Assembly: GCF_001422485.1 (NCBI RefSeq)
Contig: NZ_LMNF01000002.1
Location: forward strand, 693,949 to 757,948
Length of the DNA stretch: 64,000 nt
Source of the DNA: Agreia sp. Leaf283
GTDB lineage: Bacteria > Actinomycetota > Actinomycetes > Actinomycetales > Microbacteriaceae
Direction of reading: 5' to 3'
The notes below the pieces were generated by a model, which ran no database searches, was not told the DNA's origin, and saw only the letters and a program-made list of their open reading frames with translations. This document shows positions 17,518-26,864 of the stretch, in pieces. The translations under genes and the position numbers were made by a program. The stretch's first letter is position 1. Each line of letters begins with the position of its first letter.

Positions 17518-18567
17518 ATGGCCAGATCCCACTTCACTCTAGCCGCGCTCTCGACCGCGGCCGTTCCCGGGGCTGACATCGTGTCGACCAGGCCGATCGG
17601 AACAGGAACGGGCGGCCGATACGACTCCGCCGTCGTCACGCTTCGCGACCGCAGCGAGCTCATCGTGCGCGTGCCCACCTCCCAAGACGCCGAGACCGAG
17701 CAGTCGCGCGACCTCGTCGCGCTCAACGCCCTCACCGCAGGATTCCGCGGGCGTCTGCCGTTCGCCGTACCCGAGATCGAGGGCCAGACGCCGGTGGCCA
17801 ACACCCGAGCCATCGTCTACGGCTACATCCCCGGAGACCCCGCCGTACTGGCGGAACTCGACGCCGCCGATCCCGTGGCGGAATCGATCGGCCGCGCCAT
17901 CGCATCCATTCACTCGCTGCCCACCTCGCTGGTCACCGACTCCGGCCTCACCGTGCAGACCGCTGCCGATGCGGCACGCGTGGCCCGCATCACGAAAGAC
18001 AGGGCGGCCGCGACGGGCGCCGTCCCCTCCGACCTGCTGGCCCGCTGGTCGACGGCGCTGGAGGACAGCGCGCTCTGGCAGTTCCAGCCCACAGTCGTTC
18101 ACGGCTCGCTCTCTCCCGAATCGTTCCTCATCGCGGGAGACCGGGTGACGGGTGTTCTGGGCTGGTCCCAGCTGCAGGTCGGCGACCCAGCGGCCGACCT
18201 GTTCTGGCTCAGCTCCGCGCCCAGCGAGCAGCTGGCGACCCGAATCTTCGGCTCGTACAACCTCGGCCGCAGCACCCCCGTCGACCGCCAGCTGCGCAAG
18301 AGGGCGCGGCTCTACGCCGAGCTCGAGATCGCCAAATGGCTGCTGCATGGCACCGAGAAGCACGACGAGACGATCGTCGCCGACGCCAAGACGATGCTCG
18401 CGGGCCTGTCGGTCAGCGTCGAGTCCGACCTGCTCAACCCGCTGTCGACCGACACCGGGCAGATCATGGCCGTCGAGGAGGTCGAGGAGATGCTGCGCCG
18501 AACCCCTCGGACCGATTCGTCGTCGTCGCGCGACAGCGCACGGGTGAGCGGTATCTCCGAAGACTAG
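17518..18567 (+). CDS. Phosphotransferase-fold (APH-like) protein with degraded catalytic motif
   Basis: 349 residues from ATG 17518; TACCCT ends 7 nt upstream (leaderless). The fold is that of macrolide/aminoglycoside phosphotransferases: an N-lobe with a glycine-rich loop (GTGTGGRYDSAVV) and a C-lobe ending in VGDPAADLFWL. The catalytic loop, normally HGDLxxxN, reads HGSLSPES (His195, Ser197 in place of Asp, Ser202 in place of Asn), and the metal-binding Asp of the DW motif is Gly215 (GVLGWSQ). With all three residues lost it should not transfer phosphate. It may act as a binding or regulatory pseudokinase. It lies between nudC and adnAB and ends 15 bp before adnB on the other strand. Confidence 0.85.
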   Translation: MARSHFTLAALSTAAVPGADIVSTRPIGTGTGGRYDSAVVTLRDRSELIVRVPTSQDAETEQSRDLVALNALTAGFRGRLPFAVPEIEGQTPVANTRAIVYGYIPGDPAVLAELDAADPVAESIGRAIASIHSLPTSLVTDSGLTVQTAADAARVARITKDRAAATGAVPSDLLARWSTALEDSALWQFQPTVVHGSLSPESFLIAGDRVTGVLGWSQLQVGDPAADLFWLSSAPSEQLATRIFGSYNLGRSTPVDRQLRKRARLYAELEIAKWLLHGTEKHDETIVADAKTMLAGLSVSVESDLLNPLSTDTGQIMAVEEVEEMLRRTPRTDSSSSRDSARVSGISED

Positions 18568-18582
18568 AACGGCCCCAAGCCG

Positions 18583-21500
18583 CTAGAACGGCCAGAGTTC
18601 GAGCAGCTCCTGCTCGGAGAACAGCCGCTCCGGTGCGATGACCGTATCGTCGGCGACGAAGTAGAAGACGGCGTCGATCAATTTCGGATCGATGCCCTTC
18701 CACTGGGCGTAGGCCAGACGGTAGAGCGCCAGCTGCAGCTGCTTGACCTCGAGGTCGTCTGGAGTGGTCGGCGCCTTGCCGGTCTTCCAGTCGACGACCT
18801 GGTACCGGTCGCCGTCGGTGAAGATCGCGTCGATCTTGCAGACCACCACCTGCCTGCCGAGAACGAGATGGATCTCGAGTTCGACCTCGAGCGGCCGCTT
18901 GTTCGCCCATTCCGACGCCTCGAACGTCGCCTGCAGGGCTTCGAGCTGGGACTGCTCGAGGGGCAGCTCGTCGGTGGCGGAGTCGCTCTCGTCGGTCGTG
19001 GCATCGATGAGCTCGGCGCCGCCCGCCATGCCGTAGCGGTGCTCGACCCACGCGTGAAAACGCGTGCCCAGCCTGGTCTGTCGGAACGGCCGTTCCGGCA
19101 TCGGGCGACGAAGCGCACGGGCGACAGCCTGGGGGTCGGTGACGTAGTCCTTGAATCGGGAGGCCGCGATGCGGTCGGGAACGGGGGCGACGCCGGCCGC
19201 CTCGGCCTCGCGATCGCGCTCCGCGAGCAGTAGATCGAGATCGCGCTGCCATCGACCCGCCGAGAGCGGCTGGGGGCTCTGGATGCGCGCGCTCACGAGG
19301 TCGGCGGCCTGTTCGACGCGGCCCCGACGCGCACCCAAAGGGTCGAGCGGCCAGCGCTCCGTGACGCCGTCGGTGTCGAGGGGGTTGGTCTCATGAGCCG
19401 AGTATTCGGGGAGATCGCCGATCACGTCGGCGCGCGCGAGTTCGGTGAGGAACGTCGAGGCCCGGCGAGGCTTCGACTGGGTCGCCCAGAACGAGCCCGT
19501 GAGCAGCAGGGAAGTGCGGGCACGGGTGACGGCCACGTAGATGAGACGACGCTCCTCGGCGAGATGCTTCGCCGCCAGCTCTGCCTGGAACGTCTTGACC
19601 GCGCTGTCGAACACCTGCTGCGAGCCGAGACCCCGCCAGTCGAGAACAGGGAGAGACGAGGCGTCGCCTCGGAACTCGTACGGCAGCACTCCGAATCGCA
19701 GCCATCCCTTTCCCTCTTTGCTCTGGGCCGGGATCTCGTCGGCGACCAGGCGCGGCACGGCCACCACGTCCCACTCCAGCCCTTTCGAGCCGTGGATCGT
19801 CAGCAGCTGTACTGTTCCGGGCTCCGGTTCGTCGGTGCGCGGACTCAGGTCGTCGCGCTTCTCGGCCCGGTCGAGCCAGGCGAGAAAGCTGCCGAGGGTT
19901 CCGTCGTCGTCGCCCGCGAGGAACGACGCGATCTCGTCGTGCAGTGCGTCGAGCGCTCCCCGCGAACTGCCACCCCGCGAATTCACCCGCTCGTTGGCGG
20001 CGAGTTCGACATCGAGCAGGAGCTGCTGCTCGACGAAACGCACGAAGTCGAGCAGGGGCAGATTTCCGCGTGAACGGAACGTGGCCAGCGTGCTGCCGGC
20101 GTGCCTCAGCCGTTCGAGCCCGTTCTCGGAGAAGCGCTCGAGCTGCGGATGCGAGGAAGGATGCTCGGCGACGAAGTCGAGCGCATCGACGATCGACGCG
20201 GAGTCATCGGGCGCGACCGACTCGCGCATGCTTCGCGTGACGTCGGGCGACACAGGCCTGGTGAACGAATCTCGCGTCGCCAGCCAGCCGGCGAGCTCGG
20301 CGAGCGCCTTGAGGTCGCGCACTCCGATGTTCCAGCGGGCACCCGACAGCAGCCTGATGAGCGCCGATCCGGCCGACGGGTCATGCGTGGCCCTGAGTGC
20401 GCTGATGACGTCGACGACCTCGGGGGCGCTCAACAGTCCGCCGACGCCGAGAATATGGAACGGGATGCCCCGTCGATCGAGGGCGGCCGCGAAGAAGTCC
20501 ATGTGGCTTCGAACGCGGAACAGCATAGCCGCCGACAGGGGTTCGACCGTGCCATCGGGATGGGCTGCAGCATGATCGGCGAACCGTTGCGCCAGCCAGT
20601 CGGCCACCGCATCGGCCTCCTCGTCGCGCGTGTCGAGGAACCGGTACTCGACCGAGCCTGCCGGCGCCTGGGGTCTCGGTTCGAGGCGGTGCACGTCGAC
20701 CGGGGATTCGGCCCGAAGAGGCTCGACGAGTGTGTTGGCCGCGTCGAGCACCGCCCGGGAGTTGCGCCAGCTCGTGGACAACGAATAGGTCGGAACAGTG
20801 CCCGAGCCGAAATCCTTGCCGAACCAGCCGAGGTTGCTGGCGCTGGCGCCACGCCACCCGTAGATGGACTGATGGGGATCGCCCACCGCCATGACTCCAT
20901 GGCCTGCGAACAGGCTGGCGAGCAGTCGCGTCTGCACGACCGACGTGTCTTGATACTCGTCGAGCAGCACCACCGCGAACCGGGAGCGGTACTGCTCGAT
21001 CACCTGCGGATGGCGCATGCAGATCTCGAGGGCGAGGGCGACCTGATCAGAGAACTCGACGAGCCCCTTGGCCTGCTTCTGACGGGCGTAGGCGCCCGCG
21101 AGATCGATCAGAAGGGGAAGCGCGCTGATGGGCTCGACGGCGGAGGCCACCGACGCGTAGGGCGACGACTTCGCCTTGCCCTCTGTGTAGGGCAGATCGA
21201 CGAGGTAGCCGAACTGTTCGGCCAGCCCGGCCACACCGGCGGAATCGACCACGTTCTCACTGAGTTCCGAACTGAGACTCAGCACGGCGTCGACCAGCTG
21301 ATCGAGGCCCTTCGCGAGCGGCACCAGCCTGTCGTCGCCCTCGGCCAGCAGCACACGGCGGGCGAGGCCCCAGGCCGCGTTCTCGCCGAGCAGCACGGAT
21401 TCGGGCTCCCTTCCCACGAGGAGGGCGTTGTCGCGAAAGATCGAATTGCCGAACGAGTTGTAGGTGGAGACGGTCGGTCGGTCGAACAGGTCGCGCGAGT

Positions 21501-21822
21501 CGGCGGCACCGTCGAGCCCTGTCTCGCGCGCGGTCGAGGCCGGAAGAAGCCCGGCGCGCCGAAGAGCATCGATGTGGCCGGAGATGCGCGCATCCAGCTC
21601 ACCGGCCGCCTTGCGCGTGAAGGTGAGGCCGAGAACCTCGTTGACCTGCACGAGTCCGTTCGCAAGAAGCCAGACCACCCTGTTCGCCATCGTGGCCGTC
21701 TTGCCGCTGCCGGCCCCTGCGATGACGAGCGACGGAACGAGCGGGGCCTCGATGACGGCGCGCTGCTCGTCTGTCGGGCGCGGCATGCCGAGTGCATCGG
21801 CGAGTTCGAAGGCGCCGATCAT
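18583..21822 (-). CDS. adnB: AdnB-like helicase-nuclease subunit (UvrD motor + RecB-type nuclease)
   Basis: 1079 residues from ATG 21822, overlapping the adnA stop as ATGA. The N-terminal motor has complete SF1A motifs: GAGSGKT, LTFTRKAAGEL, LLDEYQDTS, AVGDPHQSIYGWRGA, LTIHGSKGLEWD and IYVAVTRAR. The C-terminal domain carries the RecB-family PD-(D/E)XK nuclease with the motif QVVDWKTGK. AdnAB is the actinobacterial end-resection machine for double-strand breaks; AdnB supplies the leading ATPase and one nuclease. Length fits the mycobacterial AdnB. Co-translated with adnA. Confidence 0.92.
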   Translation of the reverse strand: MIGAFELADALGMPRPTDEQRAVIEAPLVPSLVIAGAGSGKTATMANRVVWLLANGLVQVNEVLGLTFTRKAAGELDARISGHIDALRRAGLLPASTARETGLDGAADSRDLFDRPTVSTYNSFGNSIFRDNALLVGREPESVLLGENAAWGLARRVLLAEGDDRLVPLAKGLDQLVDAVLSLSSELSENVVDSAGVAGLAEQFGYLVDLPYTEGKAKSSPYASVASAVEPISALPLLIDLAGAYARQKQAKGLVEFSDQVALALEICMRHPQVIEQYRSRFAVVLLDEYQDTSVVQTRLLASLFAGHGVMAVGDPHQSIYGWRGASASNLGWFGKDFGSGTVPTYSLSTSWRNSRAVLDAANTLVEPLRAESPVDVHRLEPRPQAPAGSVEYRFLDTRDEEADAVADWLAQRFADHAAAHPDGTVEPLSAAMLFRVRSHMDFFAAALDRRGIPFHILGVGGLLSAPEVVDVISALRATHDPSAGSALIRLLSGARWNIGVRDLKALAELAGWLATRDSFTRPVSPDVTRSMRESVAPDDSASIVDALDFVAEHPSSHPQLERFSENGLERLRHAGSTLATFRSRGNLPLLDFVRFVEQQLLLDVELAANERVNSRGGSSRGALDALHDEIASFLAGDDDGTLGSFLAWLDRAEKRDDLSPRTDEPEPGTVQLLTIHGSKGLEWDVVAVPRLVADEIPAQSKEGKGWLRFGVLPYEFRGDASSLPVLDWRGLGSQQVFDSAVKTFQAELAAKHLAEERRLIYVAVTRARTSLLLTGSFWATQSKPRRASTFLTELARADVIGDLPEYSAHETNPLDTDGVTERWPLDPLGARRGRVEQAADLVSARIQSPQPLSAGRWQRDLDLLLAERDREAEAAGVAPVPDRIAASRFKDYVTDPQAVARALRRPMPERPFRQTRLGTRFHAWVEHRYGMAGGAELIDATTDESDSATDELPLEQSQLEALQATFEASEWANKRPLEVELEIHLVLGRQVVVCKIDAIFTDGDRYQVVDWKTGKAPTTPDDLEVKQLQLALYRLAYAQWKGIDPKLIDAVFYFVADDTVIAPERLFSEQELLELWPF

Positions 21823-24800
21823 GCGCTCACCGCCCGGATCACGTGGATGCGGCACGCGCCGTGGGACCACGGGTCGAGGCAGTGCGAACCGATCTTCGCA
21901 TCGACGTGGGCACCGGCCATGCCCGCAGCGTCGGCGATGACGCGCTGCCTGAACGCCTCGAGCTCCGACTCGGAGCGCGGAGCCTGAGTGTGATCGACGT
22001 AGTTCTTGCCCCTGCTCGTCTTGGAGACGATCAGCAGACGGGCACCCCCGGGAGTCGAATCGTCGGGAACGCCTGCGATCAGCCCCGCATCGAAGGCGAG
22101 CTGATAGGCCCCCAACTGCGCGTTCTCACCGATCTCGCCGGCCGTGTACGCCCGTTTGCCCGTCTTCAGATCGACGATGACGACCGAGCCGTCGGGATAG
22201 AGCTCGACCCGGTCGATCGTTCCCCGCAGAAGCGCACGGTCGACCTCGAGCTCGAAGCCCGACTCGGCGCCGAGGAGGGCGCCCTTGCTGCGGTCGAAGT
22301 CGGAGAGGTAACTCGAGAGTCGGGCGACGAGCTGTCTCGCCTCCCTGCGTTTGATCTCGCTGAGCCAGGATGATTCGAAGTACAGCTCGCTCCAGCGCGA
22401 CTCGACCAGCTCGATCAGCGATTCTTCGCTGCTGTCGAGGTCGGGCGAGGTCGTCGTGGTCTCCATGGCCTCGTGGATCAGAGTGCCGACCTGGGAGGAC
22501 GTGTTCGACGATCCGCCCCCGAGGTGATCTATGAGCCAGTTCAACGGGCAGGTCTCGAACGACTCCATGCGCGACGGAGAAACCGTTACTCGAGCGAGTT
22601 CATCGGTGAGATCGACGAGGGGCTGCGACGAACTGGCTCCGGCCAGGCCGTACCACTCGGCCGGGTGCGCACCGGGAACACCCTCGCGTGCGAGCGACGC
22701 GAGGGCGGACGCGGCCTGGGAATCGCCGCGTGCGGACACCGTTCTTCTGAGCACGCCGACGAGTCCGCGCAACGACAGCGGGGTTCGCGACACTGCTCCC
22801 GGAACGGGCTCGGGCAGCAGCCGGAACAGGGGCGACGGGGTCAGGTCGTCGTCGTCGACCGCGGTGACGAGAAGCTCGGTCGATGCCCGGGAGACCGCCT
22901 GCGCGAACATGCGCAACTCGTCGTGGAGGACAGCCGTGCGCGGATCGGACACGGGAGAGGACTCGCCGCGACGGGCTCCCTCGAGGGCATCCGCACCCAG
23001 CAGGGTTCCTCGAATACGCAGGTTGGGCCACACGTTCTCCTGCACACCGGCGACGACGACGAGCACGAACTGCGTGCCGATCGCACCGGCCGGAGAGGTC
23101 ACGGTGACGGCACGGCCCGTCGCTCCCCTGGCCAGCGTGTCTTCGGGAACATCGACATCGAGAAGCTGTTCGAGGAAGACGGTGGCGGGCGCCTCGGGCG
23201 AGCGCTCGACGAATCTCTTCGCCGAGGAGAACAGCGAGACCACGGCGTCGAGGTCGTGTCCGACCTCGTCGGCCACGAGCCCCGTGCCGAGCGACTGTGC
23301 ACGCCAGGGCTCGGCCAGACCGCTTGTCTGCCAGATCTGCCACAGCAGCTCTTCGACGCTTGCCTCTGTCGCCACCGCCTCGCGCGTCTCTGCGAGCATC
23401 GTCGCGAGCATGCGTGCCTTGCGCGCGACCCTCGGCTCGATGCGCGCGAGCACAAGGGGCATCTGCAGGGCGTCGACGAGGAGCTCGGAGCCCGTACGCT
23501 GCCCGCCGGAGGAGAACTCGAGCTGCCGCAGCGCCCGCTTGAGCCGGCGGAGCAGCACGGCGTCGGCCCCGGCGAGGGGACTGAGCAGCAGCGTCTCCGC
23601 AAGGTCGCCGGTGAGCTCACGACGACCGAGGGCGACCTCGAGGATGGAGGTGAAGGCCCGAACGACGGGTTCGTCGCGAAGCGCGACCCGCGCACGCGAG
23701 ACCCGGGTCGGCACGTCGAAGGAGGCGAGGCCGCGTTCGAGCGGCGCTATCTGCGCCCCGCTGCGAACGATGACGGCCATGTCGTCCCACGCGATGTTCT
23801 CGAACACGTGCGCCTCACGGAGCCTGCGCGCGATGACTCCGATCTCGTCTGAGGGGCTCGTGGCGAGCACGGTGGACACGCCCGGCCGTGCTCGTGAGTG
23901 GGCCGGAGTGCCGGCGGCCAGGGCCCGTCGCTGGCTGCCCGCCCGTGCCGTGCCGATTCTCGCCGTGACGTCGGCGACCAGCGAACGAAGGGCAGGGCCA
24001 TGACGATGCACGACATCGAGCACGATGGGCGGCTGCGTGGGAACCCGGAGGTAGTCGTCGAGTCGGCCGAGAGTGTCGGGATGGGCACCACGGAACGTGC
24101 CGGTGCTGATGTCGGGATCGCCGAAGGCGATCACCGAGACACCGCGCCGCGCGAACTCCCGGACGAGGGTGAGCGTGGCCAGCGTCGACTCCTGCGCATC
24201 GTCGAGCACGAGGAGCCTGAGCCTGGCGAGCGAACCGACCGCGGCCTCGAGCTCGTCGGGCGCCGACTCGCCCTCTCGAAGAAGCACGGCGGCCTCGCGG
24301 GCAAGTTCGGCCGAGTCGAAGTTGCGGTCGCGATAGCTGCCCTTGACGCGGTCGTAGCCCTCGATGAATCGAGCCGCCGCCGCCCACTCCGGACGACCTG
24401 CCGCGACAGCGAGCTCGGCCAGCCGCTCGGGCGCCGTGCCCGTCTCGACCGCGCGCATCATGAGGTCGCGCAACTCGGTGCGGAAACCTCGGAGGCGCCG
24501 CACCTCTTCTGAGAGGTGGTCGGGCCACGCGGGGCCCGTCGCGTCGGCGATGTCTCCTGCGAGCAGCTCGGAGATGATCTGGTCTTGTTCGGCGCCGGTG
24601 AGCAGAACGGGCGGCTCCTGGCCGCGGACGGCGGCCACGCCTCGAACGATCTGGAACGCGATCGAGTTCGCCGTGCGGGCGAGTGGCCCGTTCGACGGAA
24701 CGCCCATGCGCAACGCCAAGCGGTCGCGAAGGGCGGTCGCCGACGCGCGCGTCGGTGTGATCACCAAGACCTCGTCGGGCGAGAACCCGCGGTTGTGCAC

Positions 24801-24938
24801 GCGATCGCACAGCAGCTCGACCAGGGCGGTGGTCTTGCCCGTGCCCGGCGCGCCGATGACCGCGCAGCTGACCGAATCGCCGAGAGCCAGCACGCTCGAC
24901 TGGCCGGGGTCGAGGCTCTCGGGCCGATCAATTTCCAC
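21819..24938 (-). CDS. adnA: AdnA-like helicase-nuclease subunit
   Basis: 1039 residues from GTG 24938. TAGCTT lies 7 nt upstream, the leaderless signature, which favours this GTG over another at 24968. An N-terminal UvrD-like domain has Walker A APGTGKTTAL and a divergent Walker B (LLVLDDAQESTLATL). Motor motifs are weaker than in AdnB, as known for the lagging AdnA motor. The C-terminal PD-(D/E)XK nuclease shows VVIVDLKTGKRAY. Cysteines that could hold an Fe-S cluster are in FETCPLNW and in HCLDPWSHGAC near the C-terminus, an unusual C-x8-C spacing. The stop overlaps adnB's start. Confidence 0.9.
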   Translation of the reverse strand: MEIDRPESLDPGQSSVLALGDSVSCAVIGAPGTGKTTALVELLCDRVHNRGFSPDEVLVITPTRASATALRDRLALRMGVPSNGPLARTANSIAFQIVRGVAAVRGQEPPVLLTGAEQDQIISELLAGDIADATGPAWPDHLSEEVRRLRGFRTELRDLMMRAVETGTAPERLAELAVAAGRPEWAAAARFIEGYDRVKGSYRDRNFDSAELAREAAVLLREGESAPDELEAAVGSLARLRLLVLDDAQESTLATLTLVREFARRGVSVIAFGDPDISTGTFRGAHPDTLGRLDDYLRVPTQPPIVLDVVHRHGPALRSLVADVTARIGTARAGSQRRALAAGTPAHSRARPGVSTVLATSPSDEIGVIARRLREAHVFENIAWDDMAVIVRSGAQIAPLERGLASFDVPTRVSRARVALRDEPVVRAFTSILEVALGRRELTGDLAETLLLSPLAGADAVLLRRLKRALRQLEFSSGGQRTGSELLVDALQMPLVLARIEPRVARKARMLATMLAETREAVATEASVEELLWQIWQTSGLAEPWRAQSLGTGLVADEVGHDLDAVVSLFSSAKRFVERSPEAPATVFLEQLLDVDVPEDTLARGATGRAVTVTSPAGAIGTQFVLVVVAGVQENVWPNLRIRGTLLGADALEGARRGESSPVSDPRTAVLHDELRMFAQAVSRASTELLVTAVDDDDLTPSPLFRLLPEPVPGAVSRTPLSLRGLVGVLRRTVSARGDSQAASALASLAREGVPGAHPAEWYGLAGASSSQPLVDLTDELARVTVSPSRMESFETCPLNWLIDHLGGGSSNTSSQVGTLIHEAMETTTTSPDLDSSEESLIELVESRWSELYFESSWLSEIKRREARQLVARLSSYLSDFDRSKGALLGAESGFELEVDRALLRGTIDRVELYPDGSVVIVDLKTGKRAYTAGEIGENAQLGAYQLAFDAGLIAGVPDDSTPGGARLLIVSKTSRGKNYVDHTQAPRSESELEAFRQRVIADAAGMAGAHVDAKIGSHCLDPWSHGACRIHVIRAVSA

Positions 24939-25106
24939 GACAGCAAAGCTAACGTGTGCCGCCGACACCCGCGTGCATCCCTCGTGCGCGCTGTTCGCTC
25001 TCGGCGAGTGGCCGGCCGGGCCGAACGGCAAGCCCGCCCGGGATTCTGTCCTAATCTGGACGCATGGCCCCAGAGCGGGCCGCAGCATTTGTGAAAGGTA
25101 GTCCTG

Positions 25107-25331
25107 GTGGATATTCGAATCGGCATTGCACACTCCCCCCGCGAAATCAGCTTCGAGTCGAGCCAGTCGCCGGCCGACATCGAGAAGGCCGTCGCCGACG
25201 TCCTCTCCGGAGCATCGGGGCACCTGTCGCTCACCGACAGCAAGGGAACCGTGTACCTCGTTCCGGCCGCGACGCTGAGCTACGTCGAGATCGGCGCCGA
25301 AGAGGCACGTCGCGTCGGCTTCGTTCTCTAG
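25107..25331 (+). CDS. DUF3107 family small protein
   Basis: 74 residues from GTG 25107, with GAAAGG 9-10 nt upstream and a TAATCT -10 at about 25051. The sequence (VDIRIGIAHSPREISFESSQ, ending LSYVEIGAEEARRVGFVL) is the compact alpha/beta DUF3107 protein conserved in Actinobacteria, usually close to helicase genes. Cytosolic, function unknown. It is divergent from adnA and followed after 3 bp by a small membrane protein gene, likely one operon. Confidence 0.9.
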   Translation: MDIRIGIAHSPREISFESSQSPADIEKAVADVLSGASGHLSLTDSKGTVYLVPAATLSYVEIGAEEARRVGFVL

Positions 25332-25334
25332 CCC

Positions 25335-25637
25335 ATGGAACTGCTCTTCATCACGCTGGGCGGCGCGATCCTCGGCCTCATCGCCAGGTACAGCCTCGCT
25401 CACCGTGAGAACCACGGGGTCGCCCTCGTGCCCGCCATCGGAGCCGCGGTCGCCGCCGTCGTCTGGGTGGGTCTCACCTGGGCCGGCCTTCCGTGGGACG
25501 GCGGCTGGATCTGGGTGATCAGCCTTGTCGTGACCGCCGCAGTGGTCGGCATCGCCGATCCGATGATCGGCATCTACCGCGAACGCGCCGACATCGCGCG
25601 TTTCGTCGCTCTCCGCTCGTCGACCGCCGCGAACTAG
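25335..25637 (+). CDS. Small integral membrane protein
   Basis: 100 residues from ATG 25335, just after the DUF3107 stop, so probably co-transcribed. Three hydrophobic helices are visible: ~2-20 (ELLFITLGGAILGLIARYS), ~29-49 (VALVPAIGAAVAAVVWVGL) and ~57-77 (GWIWVISLVVTAAVVGIAD). The tail is short, basic and cytoplasmic. It is a conserved-looking actinobacterial membrane protein without a named function. The kynureninase gene starts 7 bp downstream. Confidence 0.8.
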   Translation: MELLFITLGGAILGLIARYSLAHRENHGVALVPAIGAAVAAVVWVGLTWAGLPWDGGWIWVISLVVTAAVVGIADPMIGIYRERADIARFVALRSSTAAN

Positions 25638-25643
25638 CTTTCG

Positions 25644-26864
25644 ATGACATCGCTCGCCCGAGCCGAGGAGCTCGATGCGCACGACCCCCTGAGGTCGAGG
25701 CGCGATCTGTTCGTCGGTTCGGACGACCCCGGCATCGTCGCCTATCTCGACGGCAACTCACTGGGGCGCCCGCTCCGGGCCAGCGCGACGCGACTCGCAG
25801 AGTTCGTGCCCGAGGCCTGGGGCGCCCGCCTCATCAGGGGCTGGGACGAGGAGTGGTTCGACCTGCCGCTCACGCTCGGCGATCGCATCGGAGCCGTCAC
25901 CCTCGGGGCGGCGCCCGGCCAGGTGGTTGTCGGCGACTCGACGACCGTGCTTCTCTACAAGCTCATCCGCGCAGCCGTCGATGCCCGGCCCGGTCGTCGC
26001 GAGATCGTCGTCGACACCGACAACTTTCCGACGGACCGCTACCTCGTCGAGGCGATCGCGGCCGAACGCGACCTCGTCGTGCGCTGGATCGAGTCAGACA
26101 CCCGCGGCGGTGTCACGGCGCCCGAGCTCGAGGCCGTTCTCAGCGACGACACCGCTCTCGTTCTGCTCTCGCACGTCGCCTATCGTTCGGGCTTCCTCGC
26201 CGATGTTCCGGCGCTCACGCGCCTCGCGCACGCGGCGGGTGCACTCGTGCTGTGGGATGTCTGTCACTCGGTCGCCAGCGTGCCGACCGACCTCGACGGC
26301 TGGGGTGTCGACATCGCGGTGGGGTGTACGTACAAGTACCTCAACGGCGGCCCGGGATCTCCCGCCTTCGTCTACGTGAGACGCGAGCTGCAGGAGAGCC
26401 TCGAGCAACCGATCCAGGGATGGATGGGCCACGCCGCACCCTTCGACATGGGTCCCGGCTATTCCCCCGCGCCCGGCATGCGGAGGTTCCTGAGCGGAAC
26501 GCCCTCGATCGTCGGCATGCAGGCCCTCCGCGACATGGTCGACCTCATCGACCAGGTGGGCATGCCCGCCATCCGTCGCAAATCCGAGACGCTCACCGGG
26601 TTCGCCATCGAGGTCGTCGACGACTGGCCCGCTTCCTGGGGTGTCGAGGTCGCGACCCCGCGCCTTGCGGGCAGCCGCGGCAGTCACGTGACCATCGAGC
26701 ATCCGGCGTTCAGAGAGATGACCGCCGAGCTGTGGAGTCGCGGCGTCATCCCCGACTTCCGCGCGCCGCAGGGCATGCGGCTGGGCCTGTCGCCGCTGTC
26801 GACGAGTCACGTCGAGCTGTGGAACGGCCTCGAGGCCGTGCGCGAACTGCTCGTCAGGCGGTGA
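25644..26864 (+). CDS. kynU: Kynureninase
   Basis: 406 residues from ATG 25644, 7 bp behind the preceding gene. This is a class-V PLP enzyme that splits L-kynurenine to anthranilate and alanine. Kynureninase marks: YLDGNSLGRP near residue 35, the Schiff-base region GCTYKYLNGGPGSPAF with Lys231, and GWMGHAAPFDM downstream. Length is normal. No tryptophan 2,3-dioxygenase or kynurenine formamidase gene lies nearby, so it may serve kynurenine salvage. The last 11 bp overlap the end of the convergent ferritin-like gene. Confidence 0.9.
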   Translation: MTSLARAEELDAHDPLRSRRDLFVGSDDPGIVAYLDGNSLGRPLRASATRLAEFVPEAWGARLIRGWDEEWFDLPLTLGDRIGAVTLGAAPGQVVVGDSTTVLLYKLIRAAVDARPGRREIVVDTDNFPTDRYLVEAIAAERDLVVRWIESDTRGGVTAPELEAVLSDDTALVLLSHVAYRSGFLADVPALTRLAHAAGALVLWDVCHSVASVPTDLDGWGVDIAVGCTYKYLNGGPGSPAFVYVRRELQESLEQPIQGWMGHAAPFDMGPGYSPAPGMRRFLSGTPSIVGMQALRDMVDLIDQVGMPAIRRKSETLTGFAIEVVDDWPASWGVEVATPRLAGSRGSHVTIEHPAFREMTAELWSRGVIPDFRAPQGMRLGLSPLSTSHVELWNGLEAVRELLVRR

